A stretch of DNA of 64,000 nucleotides from Candidatus Nanopelagicales bacterium (GCA_017882705.1 JADGOZ010000063.1:1-64000); one strand, 5' to 3'; positions 1-8,350 are shown, counted from the first letter of the stretch. Numbers and translations are program-made. The notes: generated by a model not told the origin, from the sequence alone.

Positions 1-1976
1 ATCAGCACGGGCAGCACGGTGTAGCCGGCCTCGCCCTTGTTCAGGATGTCCTGCTTGGCGCGAACGATGCCCTCGGCCACCGGGTTGACGGCCTCGAGGT
101 GCGACGGGTTCGCCGCGAGGTAGACGGGCACCTGCTGGCCGCTCTCGGCGGTGAAAGTGCCGCTCGTGCCGAGGTGGTACTTCACGTCGCCGGACCCCTG
201 CACGGAGCCCTCCACCTCGAAGTCGCCCTCGAACTCGCGGAAGATCTGCGCGTAGGACTTGCCGGCGATGTTGGCCAGCACGTTGAGACGGCCGCGGTGC
301 GGCATGCCGATGCAGACCTCGTCGATGCCACCCTCGGCGGCCGCCGAGAGGACGGCGTCCATCAGCGGGATGACCGACTCGGCACCCTCGAGGGAGAACC
401 GCTTCTGGCCCACGTACTTCGTCTGCAGGAAGGTCTCGAAGGCCTCGGCCGCGTTGAGGCGGCGCAGGATGCGCAGCTGCTCGTCGCGCGGGGGCTTGTC
501 GTAGTGGCGCTCGATCCGGGCCTGGATCCAGGCGCGCTGCTCCGGGTCCTGCATGTGCATGTACTCGACGCCGGTGGTCCGGCAGTAGGCGTCGCGGAGG
601 ACGCCGAGGATGTCGCGCAGCTTCTTGAACGGCTTGCCGCCGAAGCCCCCGGTGGCGAACTCGCGGTCCAGGTCCCAGAGCGTCAGGCCGTGGCTGGCAA
701 CGTCGAGGTCGACGTGACCGCGCTGCTGGTACTCCAGCGGGTCGGTGTCGGCCATGAGGTGGCCGCGCACCCGGAACGCGTGGATGAGCTCGTGCACGCG
801 CGAGGTCTTGTCCAGGTCGTCGTCGTGCGCGGTCGCGATGTCGGCGGCCCAGCGGATCGGCTCGTAGGGGATGTGCAACGCGGTGAAGATGCCGTCGTAG
901 AACTCGTGCTCGCCGAGGAGGAGCTGGTTGACCAGGCGGAGGAACTCGCCGGACTGCGCGCCCTGGATGATCCGGTGGTCGTACGTCGAGGTCAGCGTGG
1001 TGATCTTGCTGATGGCGTGACGCGCGAGGGTCTCCTCGGCCGCGCCCTGCCACTCGGCCGGGTAGTCGATGGCGCCGACGCCGATGATCGCGCCCTGGCC
1101 CGCCATGAGGCGGGGCACGGAGTGCACGGTGCCGATGCCGCCGGGGTTGGTGAGGCTGATGGTGGTTCCCACGAAGTCGTCGACGACGAGCTTGCCGCCG
1201 CGCGCCTTGCGGACGACCTCCTCGTAGGCCGACCAGAACGCCGCGAAGTCCATCGTGTCGACGTTCTTGATGTTGGGCACGAGGAGCTGGCGGGTGCCGT
1301 CGGGCTTGGACATGTCGATGGCGATGCCGAGGTTGACCCGCGGGTTCTGCAGGACGGCGGGCTTGCCGTCGACCTCGACGAAGCCGTGGTTCATCTCGGG
1401 CATGGCCTTGACCGCCTGGATGAGCGCCCAGCCGATGAGGTGGGTGAACGACACCTTGCCGCCGCGACCGCGAGCGAGATGGTTGTTGATGACGACGCGG
1501 TTGTCGATGAGCAGCTTCACGGGGACGGCGCGGACGCTCGTCGCCACCGGGACGGAGAGGCTCTCCTCCATGTTGGTGACGGTGCGGGCGGGCGCCCCGC
1601 GCAGGATGGTGGGCTCGACCTTCTCGGCCACGGCGGGCGCAGGCACGGGGGCCGGTGCGGGCCGGGCCGTCGCGGGAGCCGGCGCGACGACCGGCTGCAG
1701 CGGCTGCGGGGCTGTGTGGGTGGCGATCTCGGCGTCGGACGCCAGCTCGGCGGCCTCCACCTCGGCCTTGTGCGCTGCCCGGACCGCGGCGGATGCGGCG
1801 ACGAGGTCGGCCGTCGCGTGCTCGGTGGGCACGTAGTCGGCGAAGAAGTCCCACCACGCCGGGTCGACGCTCTTCGGGTCGGTGAGGTACTGCTGGTAGA
1901 TCTCGTCGACGAGCCACTCGTTGGGCCCGAATGCGGCAAGGCGGCTGCTCTGCTCCGACTGATCCGACGTCGACAT
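1..1976 (-). CDS. kgd: Multifunctional 2-oxoglutarate decarboxylase / dehydrogenase E1 (N-terminal part, runs off window)
   Basis: Cytoplasmic TCA-cycle enzyme that decarboxylates 2-oxoglutarate; in actinobacteria it fuses an E2-like succinyltransferase domain to the ThDP-dependent E1. About 658 residues are visible of a protein usually near 1,230. The N-terminus (RLAAFGPNEWLVDEIYQQYL) is the E1 tail helix, followed by a Pro/Ala-rich linker. The acyltransferase domain has its catalytic His in STYDHRIIQGAQSGEF near residue 332. The E1 section then begins, with SLEGAESVIPLMD and GMPHRGRLNVLAN near residue 557. The start ATG at 1976 follows GAAGGG. The ORF track missed it because no stop lies inside the window; the long plus-strand ORFs here are shadows. 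The C-terminal ThDP and transketolase regions are not visible. Confidence 0.96.
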   Translation of the reverse strand, partial: MSTSDQSEQSSRLAAFGPNEWLVDEIYQQYLTDPKSVDPAWWDFFADYVPTEHATADLVAASAAVRAAHKAEVEAAELASDAEIATHTAPQPLQPVVAPAPATARPAPAPVPAPAVAEKVEPTILRGAPARTVTNMEESLSVPVATSVRAVPVKLLIDNRVVINNHLARGRGGKVSFTHLIGWALIQAVKAMPEMNHGFVEVDGKPAVLQNPRVNLGIAIDMSKPDGTRQLLVPNIKNVDTMDFAAFWSAYEEVVRKARGGKLVVDDFVGTTISLTNPGGIGTVHSVPRLMAGQGAIIGVGAIDYPAEWQGAAEETLARHAISKITTLTSTYDHRIIQGAQSGEFLRLVNQLLLGEHEFYDGIFTALHIPYEPIRWAADIATAHDDDLDKTSRVHELIHAFRVRGHLMADTDPLEYQQRGHVDLDVASHGLTLWDLDREFATGGFGGKPFKKLRDILGVLRDAYCRTTGVEYMHMQDPEQRAWIQARIERHYDKPPRDEQLRILRRLNAAEAFETFLQTKYVGQKRFSLEGAESVIPLMDAVLSAAAEGGIDEVCIGMPHRGRLNVLANIAGKSYAQIFREFEGDFEVEGSVQGSGDVKYHLGTSGTFTAESGQQVPVYLAANPSHLEAVNPVAEGIVRAKQDILNKGEAGYTVLPVL

Positions 1977-2206
1977 CGACGACCCTTCACTGCGCACAGG
2001 GATGGCCCGCCGGTGGACGGGCACGACCTCCCCAGTCTACGCGGTGAGCGCTCCTCGCCGGACGGCCGGTGCCGCGGGGCGAGACGGTCCGGAGCGCCCG
2101 GCGCGTGGTCCGTCCGGGGCGACGCGACGCGTTGCGGGGCGACCCCGGGCGCTAGCGTGTCGAGGGCTGGCGCAGGCGTCTGCTGGAGGCCATGGGGCGC
2201 CGACCG

Positions 2207-2230
2207 TGACCGGACGGTGCCGGCCGGTCA
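2207..2230 (-). terminator. Hairpin at the end of the ABC-2 permease gene
   Basis: A perfect 7-bp stem (TGACCGG / CCGGTCA) with a 10-nt loop overlaps the permease stop codon. It lacks a U-tract, as is common in actinobacteria. The rest of the 250-bp kgd-permease gap shows nothing gene-like; the kgd promoter must lie there. Confidence 0.4.
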
Positions 2231-3031
2231 GGTGACGTCGCGCCGCTGGGTGGTCGCGGCGGCGAGAGCGGCGAACACCGCCGTCCAGCCGATCAGCACG
2301 AGCGCGCCTCCCCAGACCGGGAGGTAGGAGGTGTTGTTCGGACCGGTCGCCTGGAGGATGCCGTTGAGCGCACCGCCCGGGAGCCACTTGCCGAACTTGG
2401 GCAGGAACGACACGAGCAGCGACTCGATGATGAGCACCCAGACCAGCACGCCGAGGATCGCGGCGATCTGGTTGCGGATCAGCGTGCCGAGGGCCACGCC
2501 GAGCACGGCGAAGAGCGCGCAGCCCAGGACGGCGCCGCCGGCGATCTGCCACATCGCGGTCCACGGGATGTCGGCGTGGGTCTTGAGCGGCAGCAGCGCG
2601 AGGGCCAGCACGTAGCCGAACACCACGCCGATCACGGCGTAGACGGCACCGATCACGGCGTACGCCGCCATCTTCGCGACCATCACGCGGTTGCGTCGCG
2701 GCTCTGCGAGCAGCGTCGAGGTCAGGGTCTGGTGGCGCAGCTCCTGCGTCATGCCCATCGTGCCGATGACGATCGCGAACAGGTAGGCGCCCCCGGCCTG
2801 GCCGAACACGTTGCGCAGGCCCTCGGGCGTGGTGAGGCGCGGGACGACGACGCCCGGCTGCTCGGGCGCCAGGATCGTCGCGACGATGCCGATGCCGATG
2901 AACAGCACGACGCCGACGAGCATCCCGAGCCACATCTTCGTGCTCGTGACCTTGAGCAGCTCGGCGGAGACGAGCCGGCTAGGCGCCGCGAGGTGCGCGG
3001 GGGCGGGGGCGGTGAGGGTGTCGGTGCTCAT
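2228..3031 (-). CDS. ABC-2 type transporter permease
   Basis: Integral membrane protein of 267 aa, the usual size for an ABC-2 (drug/antibiotic exporter) permease. It has a soluble N-terminus, then about six hydrophobic segments, the first being MLVGVVLFIGIGIVATIL. A large polar loop follows the first segment, and RHQTLTSTLLAEPRRNR is the cytoplasmic coupling region. Its ATG overlaps the stop of the upstream ATPase gene by 4 bases (ATGA), so the two are translationally coupled and should form one exporter. The substrate cannot be read from sequence. Confidence 0.88.
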   Translation of the reverse strand: MSTDTLTAPAPAHLAAPSRLVSAELLKVTSTKMWLGMLVGVVLFIGIGIVATILAPEQPGVVVPRLTTPEGLRNVFGQAGGAYLFAIVIGTMGMTQELRHQTLTSTLLAEPRRNRVMVAKMAAYAVIGAVYAVIGVVFGYVLALALLPLKTHADIPWTAMWQIAGGAVLGCALFAVLGVALGTLIRNQIAAILGVLVWVLIIESLLVSFLPKFGKWLPGGALNGILQATGPNNTSYLPVWGGALVLIGWTAVFAALAAATTQRRDVT

Positions 3032-3939
3032 GAGGTGGCTCCACCGGTGAGGGACAGGAAGACCTCTTCGAGGTCGGAGGACGCGGGGCGCAGCTCGTGC
3101 AGCTCGACCTGCGCGCCGAAGGCGATGTGCCCGATGGTCGCGGCGTCGGCGTCGACGACGTGCAGCGAGCCGTCCTCGGTGCTCACGCGGGCACCTGGTG
3201 CGTGCGCCGCGAGGGCGTCGGCGAGCTGCTGCGGCGTCGGCGTACGGACGACGACGTGGCTGTGGCCGGCGGTGAGCTCGTCGAGCGGGCAGGCGCGGAC
3301 CAGGCGGCCATTCGCGATGATCACGACGTCGTCGACGGTCTGCTCGACCTCGGAGAGCACGTGGCTCGAGACGAGGACGGTGCGGCCCTGGCCGGCGAGG
3401 TAGCGCAGGAAGGCGCGGAGCCAGGCGATGCCCTCGGGGTCGAGGCCGTTGGCCGGTTCGTCGAGCAGGAGGACCCCGGGGTCGCCGAGCAGCGCCGCCG
3501 CGAGCTGCAGCCGCTGGCGCATCCCGAGGCTGAAGCCTCCGACCGTGCGGGTGGCGGAGTCGACGAGACCGACCAGCTCCAGAACCTCCGGGACGCGTCG
3601 TTCGTCGATGCCCGCGGCACGGGCCAGCACGCGCAGGTGGTTCTGCGCGCTGCGCCCGGGGTGGAAGCCCGTGGCCTCGAGCGCTGAGCCGACGATCCGC
3701 ATCGGGTGCGGCAGGTCGTGGTAGTGCTTGCCGTCGATCGTCGCGCTGCCCGAGGTGGGAGCGACCAGGCCGAGCAGGCAGCGCAGCGTCGTGGTCTTGC
3801 CCGCGCCGTTGGGGCCGAGGAAGCCGGTGACCCGGCCCGGTCCCACGGAGAAGGTGAGGTCGTCCACGGCCAGGACGGTGTCGAACTGCTTGGTGAGCCC
3901 GGCGACGTCGATCGTCGCGCCGAGCGATGCGGTGGTCAT
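3028..3939 (-). CDS. ABC-2 transporter ATP-binding protein
   Basis: 303-aa ATPase energising the adjacent permease, of the BcrA/DrrA drug-exporter type. Walker A is GPNGAGKTT, the signature is LGMRQRLQLAAALL, Walker B is LLLDEPANGLDPEG, and the switch His is in SSHVLSEVEQ. The C-terminal accessory region (about residues 215-300) is typical of the family. The ORF track extends 62 codons further upstream, but ATG 3939 is preferred because GGTGGAGG sits just before it and homology starts there. Three TCAGGG repeats lie 56-83 bases upstream, suggesting control by a DNA-binding response regulator. Confidence 0.93.
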   Translation of the reverse strand: MTTASLGATIDVAGLTKQFDTVLAVDDLTFSVGPGRVTGFLGPNGAGKTTTLRCLLGLVAPTSGSATIDGKHYHDLPHPMRIVGSALEATGFHPGRSAQNHLRVLARAAGIDERRVPEVLELVGLVDSATRTVGGFSLGMRQRLQLAAALLGDPGVLLLDEPANGLDPEGIAWLRAFLRYLAGQGRTVLVSSHVLSEVEQTVDDVVIIANGRLVRACPLDELTAGHSHVVVRTPTPQQLADALAAHAPGARVSTEDGSLHVVDADAATIGHIAFGAQVELHELRPASSDLEEVFLSLTGGATS

Positions 3940-3994
3940 GCCTCCACCCTGTCCCGCGGAGTCGCGCAGCACCACCCGGTTCGCGTCGTGTCGC

Positions 3995-4022
3995 CCCTGA
4001 TCCACCCCTGAATCGACCCTGA
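3995..4022 (-). promoter_or_regulatory. Three TCAGGG direct repeats, 11-bp phased
   Basis: On the minus strand TCAGGG occurs three times with starts exactly 11 bp apart (plus-strand CCCTGA at 3995, 4006 and 4017). One-turn phasing places all copies on the same face of the helix, as expected for cooperative binding of a regulator. The array sits just upstream of the exporter operon. The binding protein is unknown; no regulator gene adjoins it. Confidence 0.6.
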
Positions 4023-4128
4023 GCCCGGCTCCGGGCACGCAGCGTGCGCCGAGGGTCGCTACCCGTCGACGCGTCGGACGTGGCAACCTCGCCTCACCCG
4101 TGCACGCACGAACCCTGGGAGCCACGTC

Positions 4129-5475
4129 ATGCCCGAGTCACCGTTCGGCGACGAGACCGGCATCGCGCGGATGGTCGGCGACTGGGCGGCCGAGCGCGTC
4201 GTCCGGCCGACCGACCCGAAGTCCTCGGCGCGCACGCCGGAGGAGCTGCACCGCGATGCCGGCGTCACGATCACGCACGACGGCATCGGTGCGGAGGCCG
4301 CGCTGCGCGTGTTCGACACGGTCCTCGTGCCCGCGACCCGCGCGCAGGACGACCCGATGAACCTCGCGTACATCCCGTCGGCACCGACGCGTGCGGCCGT
4401 CGCGTTCGACCTCGCGACGAGCGCGGCGAACGTCTTCGGCGGCATCTGGGAGGCGGGCGCCGGCGCGATCTTCGCCGAGAACGAGGCGCTCGCCTGGATC
4501 CGCGAGCTGCTCGGCTGGCCCAGCACCGCGGGCGGCACGTTCGTCTCGGGGGGTACGTCGGGGAACCTGTCGGCCCTCCACGCGGCGCGCGCCACCGCAC
4601 GCACGCGTCGCGGCGGCCGCCCCGAGCAGGGCTGGGCCATCGTGTGCGCGGCGTCGGCGCACTCCTCGATCCGCTCGGCCGGGTCCGTCCTCGACGTCGA
4701 CGTCATCCCCGTGCCGCAGGACGATCGCGGTCGTCTGACCGGCGCGGCTCTCCGTCCCGTGCTCGAGGCGCACCCGGAGATCTGCGCCGTGGTCGCGAGC
4801 GCCGGGACGACCAACACCGGGACGGTCGACGAGCTGGACACCATCGCCGACGTCTGCCAGGACCTCGGCGTATGGATGCACGTCGACGGTGCCTACGGCG
4901 GTGCCGCGCTCGCGGCGCCGAGCGCACGTGACCTCTTCCGCGGCATCGAGCGTGCCGACAGCTTCATCGTCGACCCGCACAAGTGGCTGTTCGCGCCGTA
5001 CGACTCCTGCGCGCTGCTCTACCGAGACCCGGAGCTGGCTCGCGCGGCCCACTCCCAGCACGCGTCGTACCTCGACGGGATCGACCGCGAGGCGACGAAC
5101 CCGAGCGACCTCGCGATCCACCTGTCGCGCCGCGCACGCGGGCTGCCGCTGTGGTTCAGCCTCGCCACCCACGGGACGGCGAGGTACTCCGAGTCCGTCG
5201 AGCGGTCGCTCACGACGGCGCGCGAGGTGGCGGCGTACATCCGAGGCAGCGAGCACCTGCGGCTGCTGCTCGACCCGATGCTCAGCGTGGTGATCTTCGA
5301 CCGTCCGGGGTGGAGCGAGGAGCAGTACACGGCGTGGTCGAAGCACATGGCGATCACCGGGCAGGTCCTCTGCCTGCCGACCCGCTTCCAGGACGAGATG
5401 GTGCTGCGCCTCGCCTTCGTCAACCCGCTCACCGAGAGCGCGCAGGTCGTCGAGGTCCTCGAGACGCTGCGTTGA
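4129..5475 (+). CDS. PLP-dependent amino-acid decarboxylase (group II)
   Basis: Cytoplasmic enzyme of the aromatic-L-amino-acid / diaminobutyrate / glutamate decarboxylase superfamily, 448 aa, close to the usual length. The PLP-binding Lys is K285 in VDPHKWLFAPYDS. The phosphate-binding loop is FVSGGTSGNLSALHAA, and the cofactor-contacting Asp and Ala are in WMHVDGAYGGAAL. The substrate (aromatic acid, aspartate, diaminobutyrate or other) cannot be assigned. It stands alone, divergent from the ABC exporter. ATG 4129 follows GGGAG at a plausible distance. Confidence 0.85.
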   Translation: MPESPFGDETGIARMVGDWAAERVVRPTDPKSSARTPEELHRDAGVTITHDGIGAEAALRVFDTVLVPATRAQDDPMNLAYIPSAPTRAAVAFDLATSAANVFGGIWEAGAGAIFAENEALAWIRELLGWPSTAGGTFVSGGTSGNLSALHAARATARTRRGGRPEQGWAIVCAASAHSSIRSAGSVLDVDVIPVPQDDRGRLTGAALRPVLEAHPEICAVVASAGTTNTGTVDELDTIADVCQDLGVWMHVDGAYGGAALAAPSARDLFRGIERADSFIVDPHKWLFAPYDSCALLYRDPELARAAHSQHASYLDGIDREATNPSDLAIHLSRRARGLPLWFSLATHGTARYSESVERSLTTAREVAAYIRGSEHLRLLLDPMLSVVIFDRPGWSEEQYTAWSKHMAITGQVLCLPTRFQDEMVLRLAFVNPLTESAQVVEVLETLR

Positions 5476-5557
5476 CCGGCACGTGGCGCTGACCGGCCGC
5501 TAGCCTCGACAGGAGCGCCCGCCGTCCCGGTGCGGCGCCGAGTGCACGGAGGACCCG

Positions 5558-6028
5558 ATGGCCGGCAAGGACCTGTTCACCGACGAGGAGTGGGCGCTCG
5601 TCACCCCGGTCCCCGCGCTCGTGGTGATGGCCGCGAGCATCTCCGACGGCAAGGCGATGCCGTCGGTCCGCGAGATCACGGCTGGCGCCGAGGTGCTGGT
5701 CGAGGCCGCGAAGGACCACCCGGCGGACACGCTCGTCGGCGAGCTGGTGGCGGGCCTGAAGGACCACAGGCCGGACCTCGGCGAGTCCAAGCCGTCGAGC
5801 ACCGCGGGCGTGGTCGACGAGCTCGTGGCGCAGATCGAGGCCGGCTGGAGGACGTTCACCTCGAAGGCTCCGGGCGAGGACGTCGTGGCGCTGCGTGCGG
5901 TGCTGACGACCGCGGCGAAGGCCGTCGTGGAGCGTCTCGGCACCGGGTTCATGGGGTCGGGCGACGAGAAGGTCACGCCGAGCGAGCAGGCCTTCGCGGG
6001 CCGGCTGGCCGCGATCCTCGCGGCGTAG
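5558..6028 (+). CDS. Conserved-looking hypothetical protein
   Basis: 156 aa, acidic, with no signal peptide or membrane segment and a composition suggesting an all-helical fold. I do not recognise the family. A clear GGAGGACCCG precedes ATG 5558, and TAGCCT at 5501-5506 is a candidate -10. The kinase gene begins 11 bases after its stop, so the two are probably co-transcribed. Confidence 0.7.
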   Translation: MAGKDLFTDEEWALVTPVPALVVMAASISDGKAMPSVREITAGAEVLVEAAKDHPADTLVGELVAGLKDHRPDLGESKPSSTAGVVDELVAQIEAGWRTFTSKAPGEDVVALRAVLTTAAKAVVERLGTGFMGSGDEKVTPSEQAFAGRLAAILAA

Positions 6029-6039
6029 CGTCGCGCGCC

Positions 6040-6648
6040 GTGGCCACAGTCCTTCTCACGGGGATGTCCGGCACCGGCAAGTCGACCGTGCTGGGCGAGC
6101 TCGCGGCACGTGGCTACCGCGTGATGGATCTCGACGACGAGGGGTGGGGCGTCGAGGTCGCGACGCCGGACGGCTCGGCGATGGAGCAGCTCTGGCGCGA
6201 GGACCGGGTCGCAGAGCTGCTGGCGTCCGGCGCCGACGCTCCGCGCGTCGTCGCCGGCTGCGCGGCTAACCAGGGCGTGTTCTACGACCGCTTCACGGCT
6301 GTCGTGCTGCTGAGCGCCCCGCTCGACGAGCTTCGTGAGCGGCTGGCTACGCGCGACACGAACGACTTCGGCAAGGACCCGCACGAGCTCGAGCGCATCC
6401 TCGGGGACCTCGCCGAGGTGGAGCCGCTGCTCCGCGCGACCTCGACGACCGAGATCGACACGACCGCCCCGCTCGCCGAGGTGGCCGACGCCGTCGAGGC
6501 GCTCCTCACCGCGTCACGCGCTCGACACCGACGTCGTCATCGAGCGCTTCGACAGGTGAGACGGTCCGGGAACGGGAACGTGGACCGCCCCCGAGGGGGC
6601 GATCCACGTGTCGACGGCGGTGAGCCGTCCCGGGTCTGTGAGACCTAG
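6040..6648 (+). CDS. Small P-loop kinase-like NTPase (shikimate/gluconate kinase fold)
   Basis: Starts at GTG 6040 with the P-loop [18 protein letters not shown] at its very N-terminus. [10 protein letters not shown] then gives an acidic acceptor-site motif, and [12 protein letters not shown] is a lid-like segment. Residues 1 to about 165 look like a complete AAA/NMP-kinase-type domain; the substrate is unknown. The last 40 codons are Arg-rich and unlike a folded domain, and they read straight through the cspA terminator. In another frame the end reads [14 protein letters not shown] with a stop at 6557, so a late frameshift may have removed the original stop. Its TAG overlaps the cspA stop on the palindrome CTAG. 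Confidence 0.75.
   Translation: MATVLLTGMSGTGKSTVLGELAARGYRVMDLDDEGWGVEVATPDGSAMEQLWREDRVAELLASGADAPRVVAGCAANQGVFYDRFTAVVLLSAPLDELRERLATRDTNDFGKDPHELERILGDLAEVEPLLRATSTTEIDTTAPLAEVADAVEALLTASRARHRRRHRALRQVRRSGNGNVDRPRGGDPRVDGGEPSRVCET
6578..6609 (-). terminator. Strong hairpin terminator of cspA, inside the kinase 3' end
   Basis: The stem ACGTGGA-C-C-GCCCCC pairs with GGGGGC-G-A-TCCACGT with one mismatch and a tight loop. It lies 36-67 bases beyond the cspA stop. It is symmetric, so it could stop transcription from either side. Confidence 0.8.
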
Positions 6649-6848
6649 AGAGGCGTGACGTTCTCGGCCTGCGGGCCCTTCTGGCCCTGCGTGACGTCGA
6701 ACGTGACCTTCTGGTTCTCCTCGAGCGAGCGGTAGCCCGACGACGCGATGGCGGAGAAGTGCACGAACACGTCGGCGCTTCCGTCCTCGGGGGCGATGAA
6801 GCCGAAGCCCTTCTCGCCGTTGAACCACTTGACTGTTCCGTTGACCAT
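6645..6848 (-). CDS. cspA: Cold-shock protein, CspA family
   Basis: 67-aa single-domain OB-fold RNA/DNA chaperone, of standard length. RNP1 is KGFGFIAP and RNP2 is VFVHFSAI. The start [17 protein letters not shown] is canonical, so ATG 6848 is used although the open frame runs upstream. GAAGAGG lies about 8 bases before the ATG. The mRNA leader is long and contains two strong hairpins, as in other cold-shock genes. It converges with the kinase gene. Confidence 0.97.
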   Translation of the reverse strand: MVNGTVKWFNGEKGFGFIAPEDGSADVFVHFSAIASSGYRSLEENQKVTFDVTQGQKGPQAENVTPL

Positions 6849-6871
6849 GGTGTTCCTCTTCTGTAGCTCGG

Positions 6872-6896
6872 GCAGGATGCGAACGTCGCATCCTGC
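6872..6896 (-). promoter_or_regulatory. Perfect 11-bp hairpin in the cspA 5' leader, near the ribosome site
   Basis: GCAGGATGCGA and TCGCATCCTGC form a perfect 11-bp stem with a 3-nt loop, ending 23 bases before the cspA ATG. It is not followed by a U-tract. This suggests a role in mRNA stability or translation rather than termination, but that is inference. Confidence 0.65.
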
Positions 6897-6946
6897 AAGT
6901 TGCCACCGAGGTGCCCTCCATCGCCTGAGACTCAGGGAGAAAGCAA

Positions 6947-6978
6947 GGACGCCCGGCGGAGTCGATCCGCGGGCGTCC
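6947..6978 (-). promoter_or_regulatory. Second strong hairpin in the cspA leader (attenuator-like)
   Basis: GGACGCCCG pairs with CGGGCGTCC, then a one-base bulge and four more pairs enclose a 5-nt loop. On the cspA strand it is followed by TTGCTTTCT, so it looks like an intrinsic terminator or attenuator. A candidate -10 (TAGCCT on the minus strand, 7016-7021) lies upstream, which would give a leader of about 160 nt. Confidence 0.55.
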
Positions 6979-7045
6979 GAAGAACGTTCGAGGAACTGCT
7001 GTACCAACCTCTCTGAGGCTACCACGCTCGGCAGGCGCGCTTCGT

Positions 7046-7153
7046 TCAGCACGGTGCCCGGCGGCCGCGTCTCGTGGGCCTACTACCTGCGCGCTGGGCC
7101 TTCATCGCGGTGCCCAGGACGTCCTGCGCGCCCGCTCCTCCGCTGTGCTCCAT
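7046..7153 (-). CDS. Possible 35-aa small ORF upstream of cspA
   Basis: ATG 7153 follows GAGAGG at 8-nt spacing and opens a 35-codon frame beginning [20 protein letters not shown] and ending in an Arg-rich tail. I do not recognise it, and it could be chance in GC-rich DNA. Apart from this and the cspA leader, the 440 bases between cspA and 7290 hold nothing gene-like. Confidence 0.25.
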   Translation of the reverse strand: MEHSGGAGAQDVLGTAMKAQRAGSRPTRRGRRAPC

Positions 7154-7289
7154 GAGTGCAACCTCTCGGCGAGGAGAGGGTTCACGGGGAACTCTCAGCC
7201 GCGAGGCGGGCCGAAGCGCTCCGGAACGACCCCCGGTGACCGATGGGCGGGGGACGGCACGTCCTCGCACCCATCCGTCAGGAGATGCC

Positions 7290-7644
7290 GTGAGCATCGC
7301 ACCCATCGGCACCACCCCGCTCGACCCCGTCGGCAAGAGCGAGGGGCACCGCAGCCACGGTGGTCACCGCGTGGCCATGGACATGCCGCCCAGGCGCTCG
7401 GCATGTCCGCGAAGGACCTGCGCACCGCGCTCACCGGCAGGCAGGCCATCGCCTCGCTCGCGACGAGCAAGGGCACAGCACCGACACCGTGAAGCCGGCC
7501 ATCACCGACGCCCTCACCAAGGCCGACCCGAACATGACCGCCGACCGGGCTCAGCAGCTCGCGCAGCGCTTCCTCGACGGCCCGAAGAACGCCGGCGGCG
7601 CCCCGAAGCCGGGCGACGTCGACAACGACGGCGACAGCCACTGA
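7290..7644 (+). pseudogene. Frameshifted small repeat protein (DUF2680-like motif)
   Basis: AGGAG precedes GTG 7290, which opens VSIAPIGTTPLDPVGKSEGH. The coherent protein then continues in a second frame (AAQALGMSAKDLRTALTGRQ) and a third frame (STDTVKPAITDALTKADPN) to a stop at 7642. The motif LGMSxxDLRxALxxxxxxxSLAxxKG is like the helical repeats of DUF2680-type secreted proteins. The frames go 0, 2, 1 (mod 3), consistent with two single-base losses near 7375-7390 and 7473-7482. Either a pseudogene or two sequencing deletions. Confidence 0.75.
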
Positions 7645-7674
7645 CGCAGGCAGCCGCGCCCCACGATCGTCGCC

Positions 7675-7875
7675 CTACGGCGCCGTCTCCTCGCGGTGGC
7701 GGCGTCGTAGCCGTGCGACCTCGGCGCGCAGCTCGGGGTCGTCCATCACGATCGCGACAGTCGGGCAGTCCGACGGCCCGAGGAACGCCTCGGGGTGGCA
7801 CAGCGTGCACGGCTGGCCCGGGCGCAGCGGGCAGGCCGCGTCGACGACGCGCGCTGCCGTGCCCGTGCTGGTCAC
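7675..7875 (-). CDS. Small Cys-containing conserved actinobacterial protein (DUF6767-like)
   Basis: 66 aa from GTG 7875. The core ACPLRPGQPCTLCHPEA, then PSDCPTVAIVMDDPELRAEV, holds four cysteines (two as CTLC) and resembles a small uncharacterised actinobacterial family; the family name is from memory and tentative. The spacing of cysteines suggests a metal site. The ORF track extends it far upstream only as an out-of-context open frame. Confidence 0.65.
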   Translation of the reverse strand: MTSTGTAARVVDAACPLRPGQPCTLCHPEAFLGPSDCPTVAIVMDDPELRAEVARLRRRHREETAP

Positions 7876-7916
7876 CCGACCAGTCTGCGCCTGCCGTCGC
7901 GACGGCAGGCGGCCGG

Positions 7917-8312
7917 TCACTCCGACTGTGACGCGAGATACGCCGCGAGGACTCGCTTCGGTGCCCGCGTGATCCAGGACTCGGTGATGAGCTCCTCGAG
8001 CTCGTCGAGCTCCACGTCGTCGAGGAGGACCAGGACGGCGGCGTTGCCGTCGAAGTGCGGGATCGTGAAGACGGCAGCGGACGACTCCGCCAGGACGTGC
8101 TCCTTCACGTCGAGGTCGGCGACGCGCACCCCGAGGGTCTCGCCCTGCGGCGCATCGTCGCCGAGCACGCGCATGTCCGACGGGCGCAACGGGCGTTCCC
8201 AGGCGAAGTTCTTGCCCTTCACCAGCCACTGCCGCCAACCCTCGCGCATCACGCTCGCCTCGGTCTCGGGCAGCGCGAGGGCGACCCGCGCGACGTCGTC
8301 CCAGCCGGCCAT
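7917..8312 (-). CDS. MmcQ/YjbR family DNA-binding-fold protein
   Basis: 131 aa, the normal length for YjbR/MmcQ proteins (CyaY-like fold), whose biological role is poorly defined. It starts MAGWDDVARVALALPETEAS, has WLVKGKNFAWERPLR and ends in a Trp/Arg-containing helix (ITESWITRAPKRVLA), all typical. ATG 8312 lies 6 bases after a TACGGT -10 element, so the transcript is probably leaderless. The large ORF in the track adds only shadow sequence upstream. Confidence 0.85.
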   Translation of the reverse strand: MAGWDDVARVALALPETEASVMREGWRQWLVKGKNFAWERPLRPSDMRVLGDDAPQGETLGVRVADLDVKEHVLAESSAAVFTIPHFDGNAAVLVLLDDVELDELEELITESWITRAPKRVLAAYLASQSE

Positions 8313-8350
8313 CGCACGACCGTAGCGAGCCCCGCTCCGTCGCGGAACAG

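Noticed and set aside
99-2327. 742-aa plus-strand ORF
   Set aside because: Shadow of kgd; the Kgd reading on the minus strand has clear family motifs throughout, whereas this frame is low-complexity Arg/Val/Gly-rich sequence.
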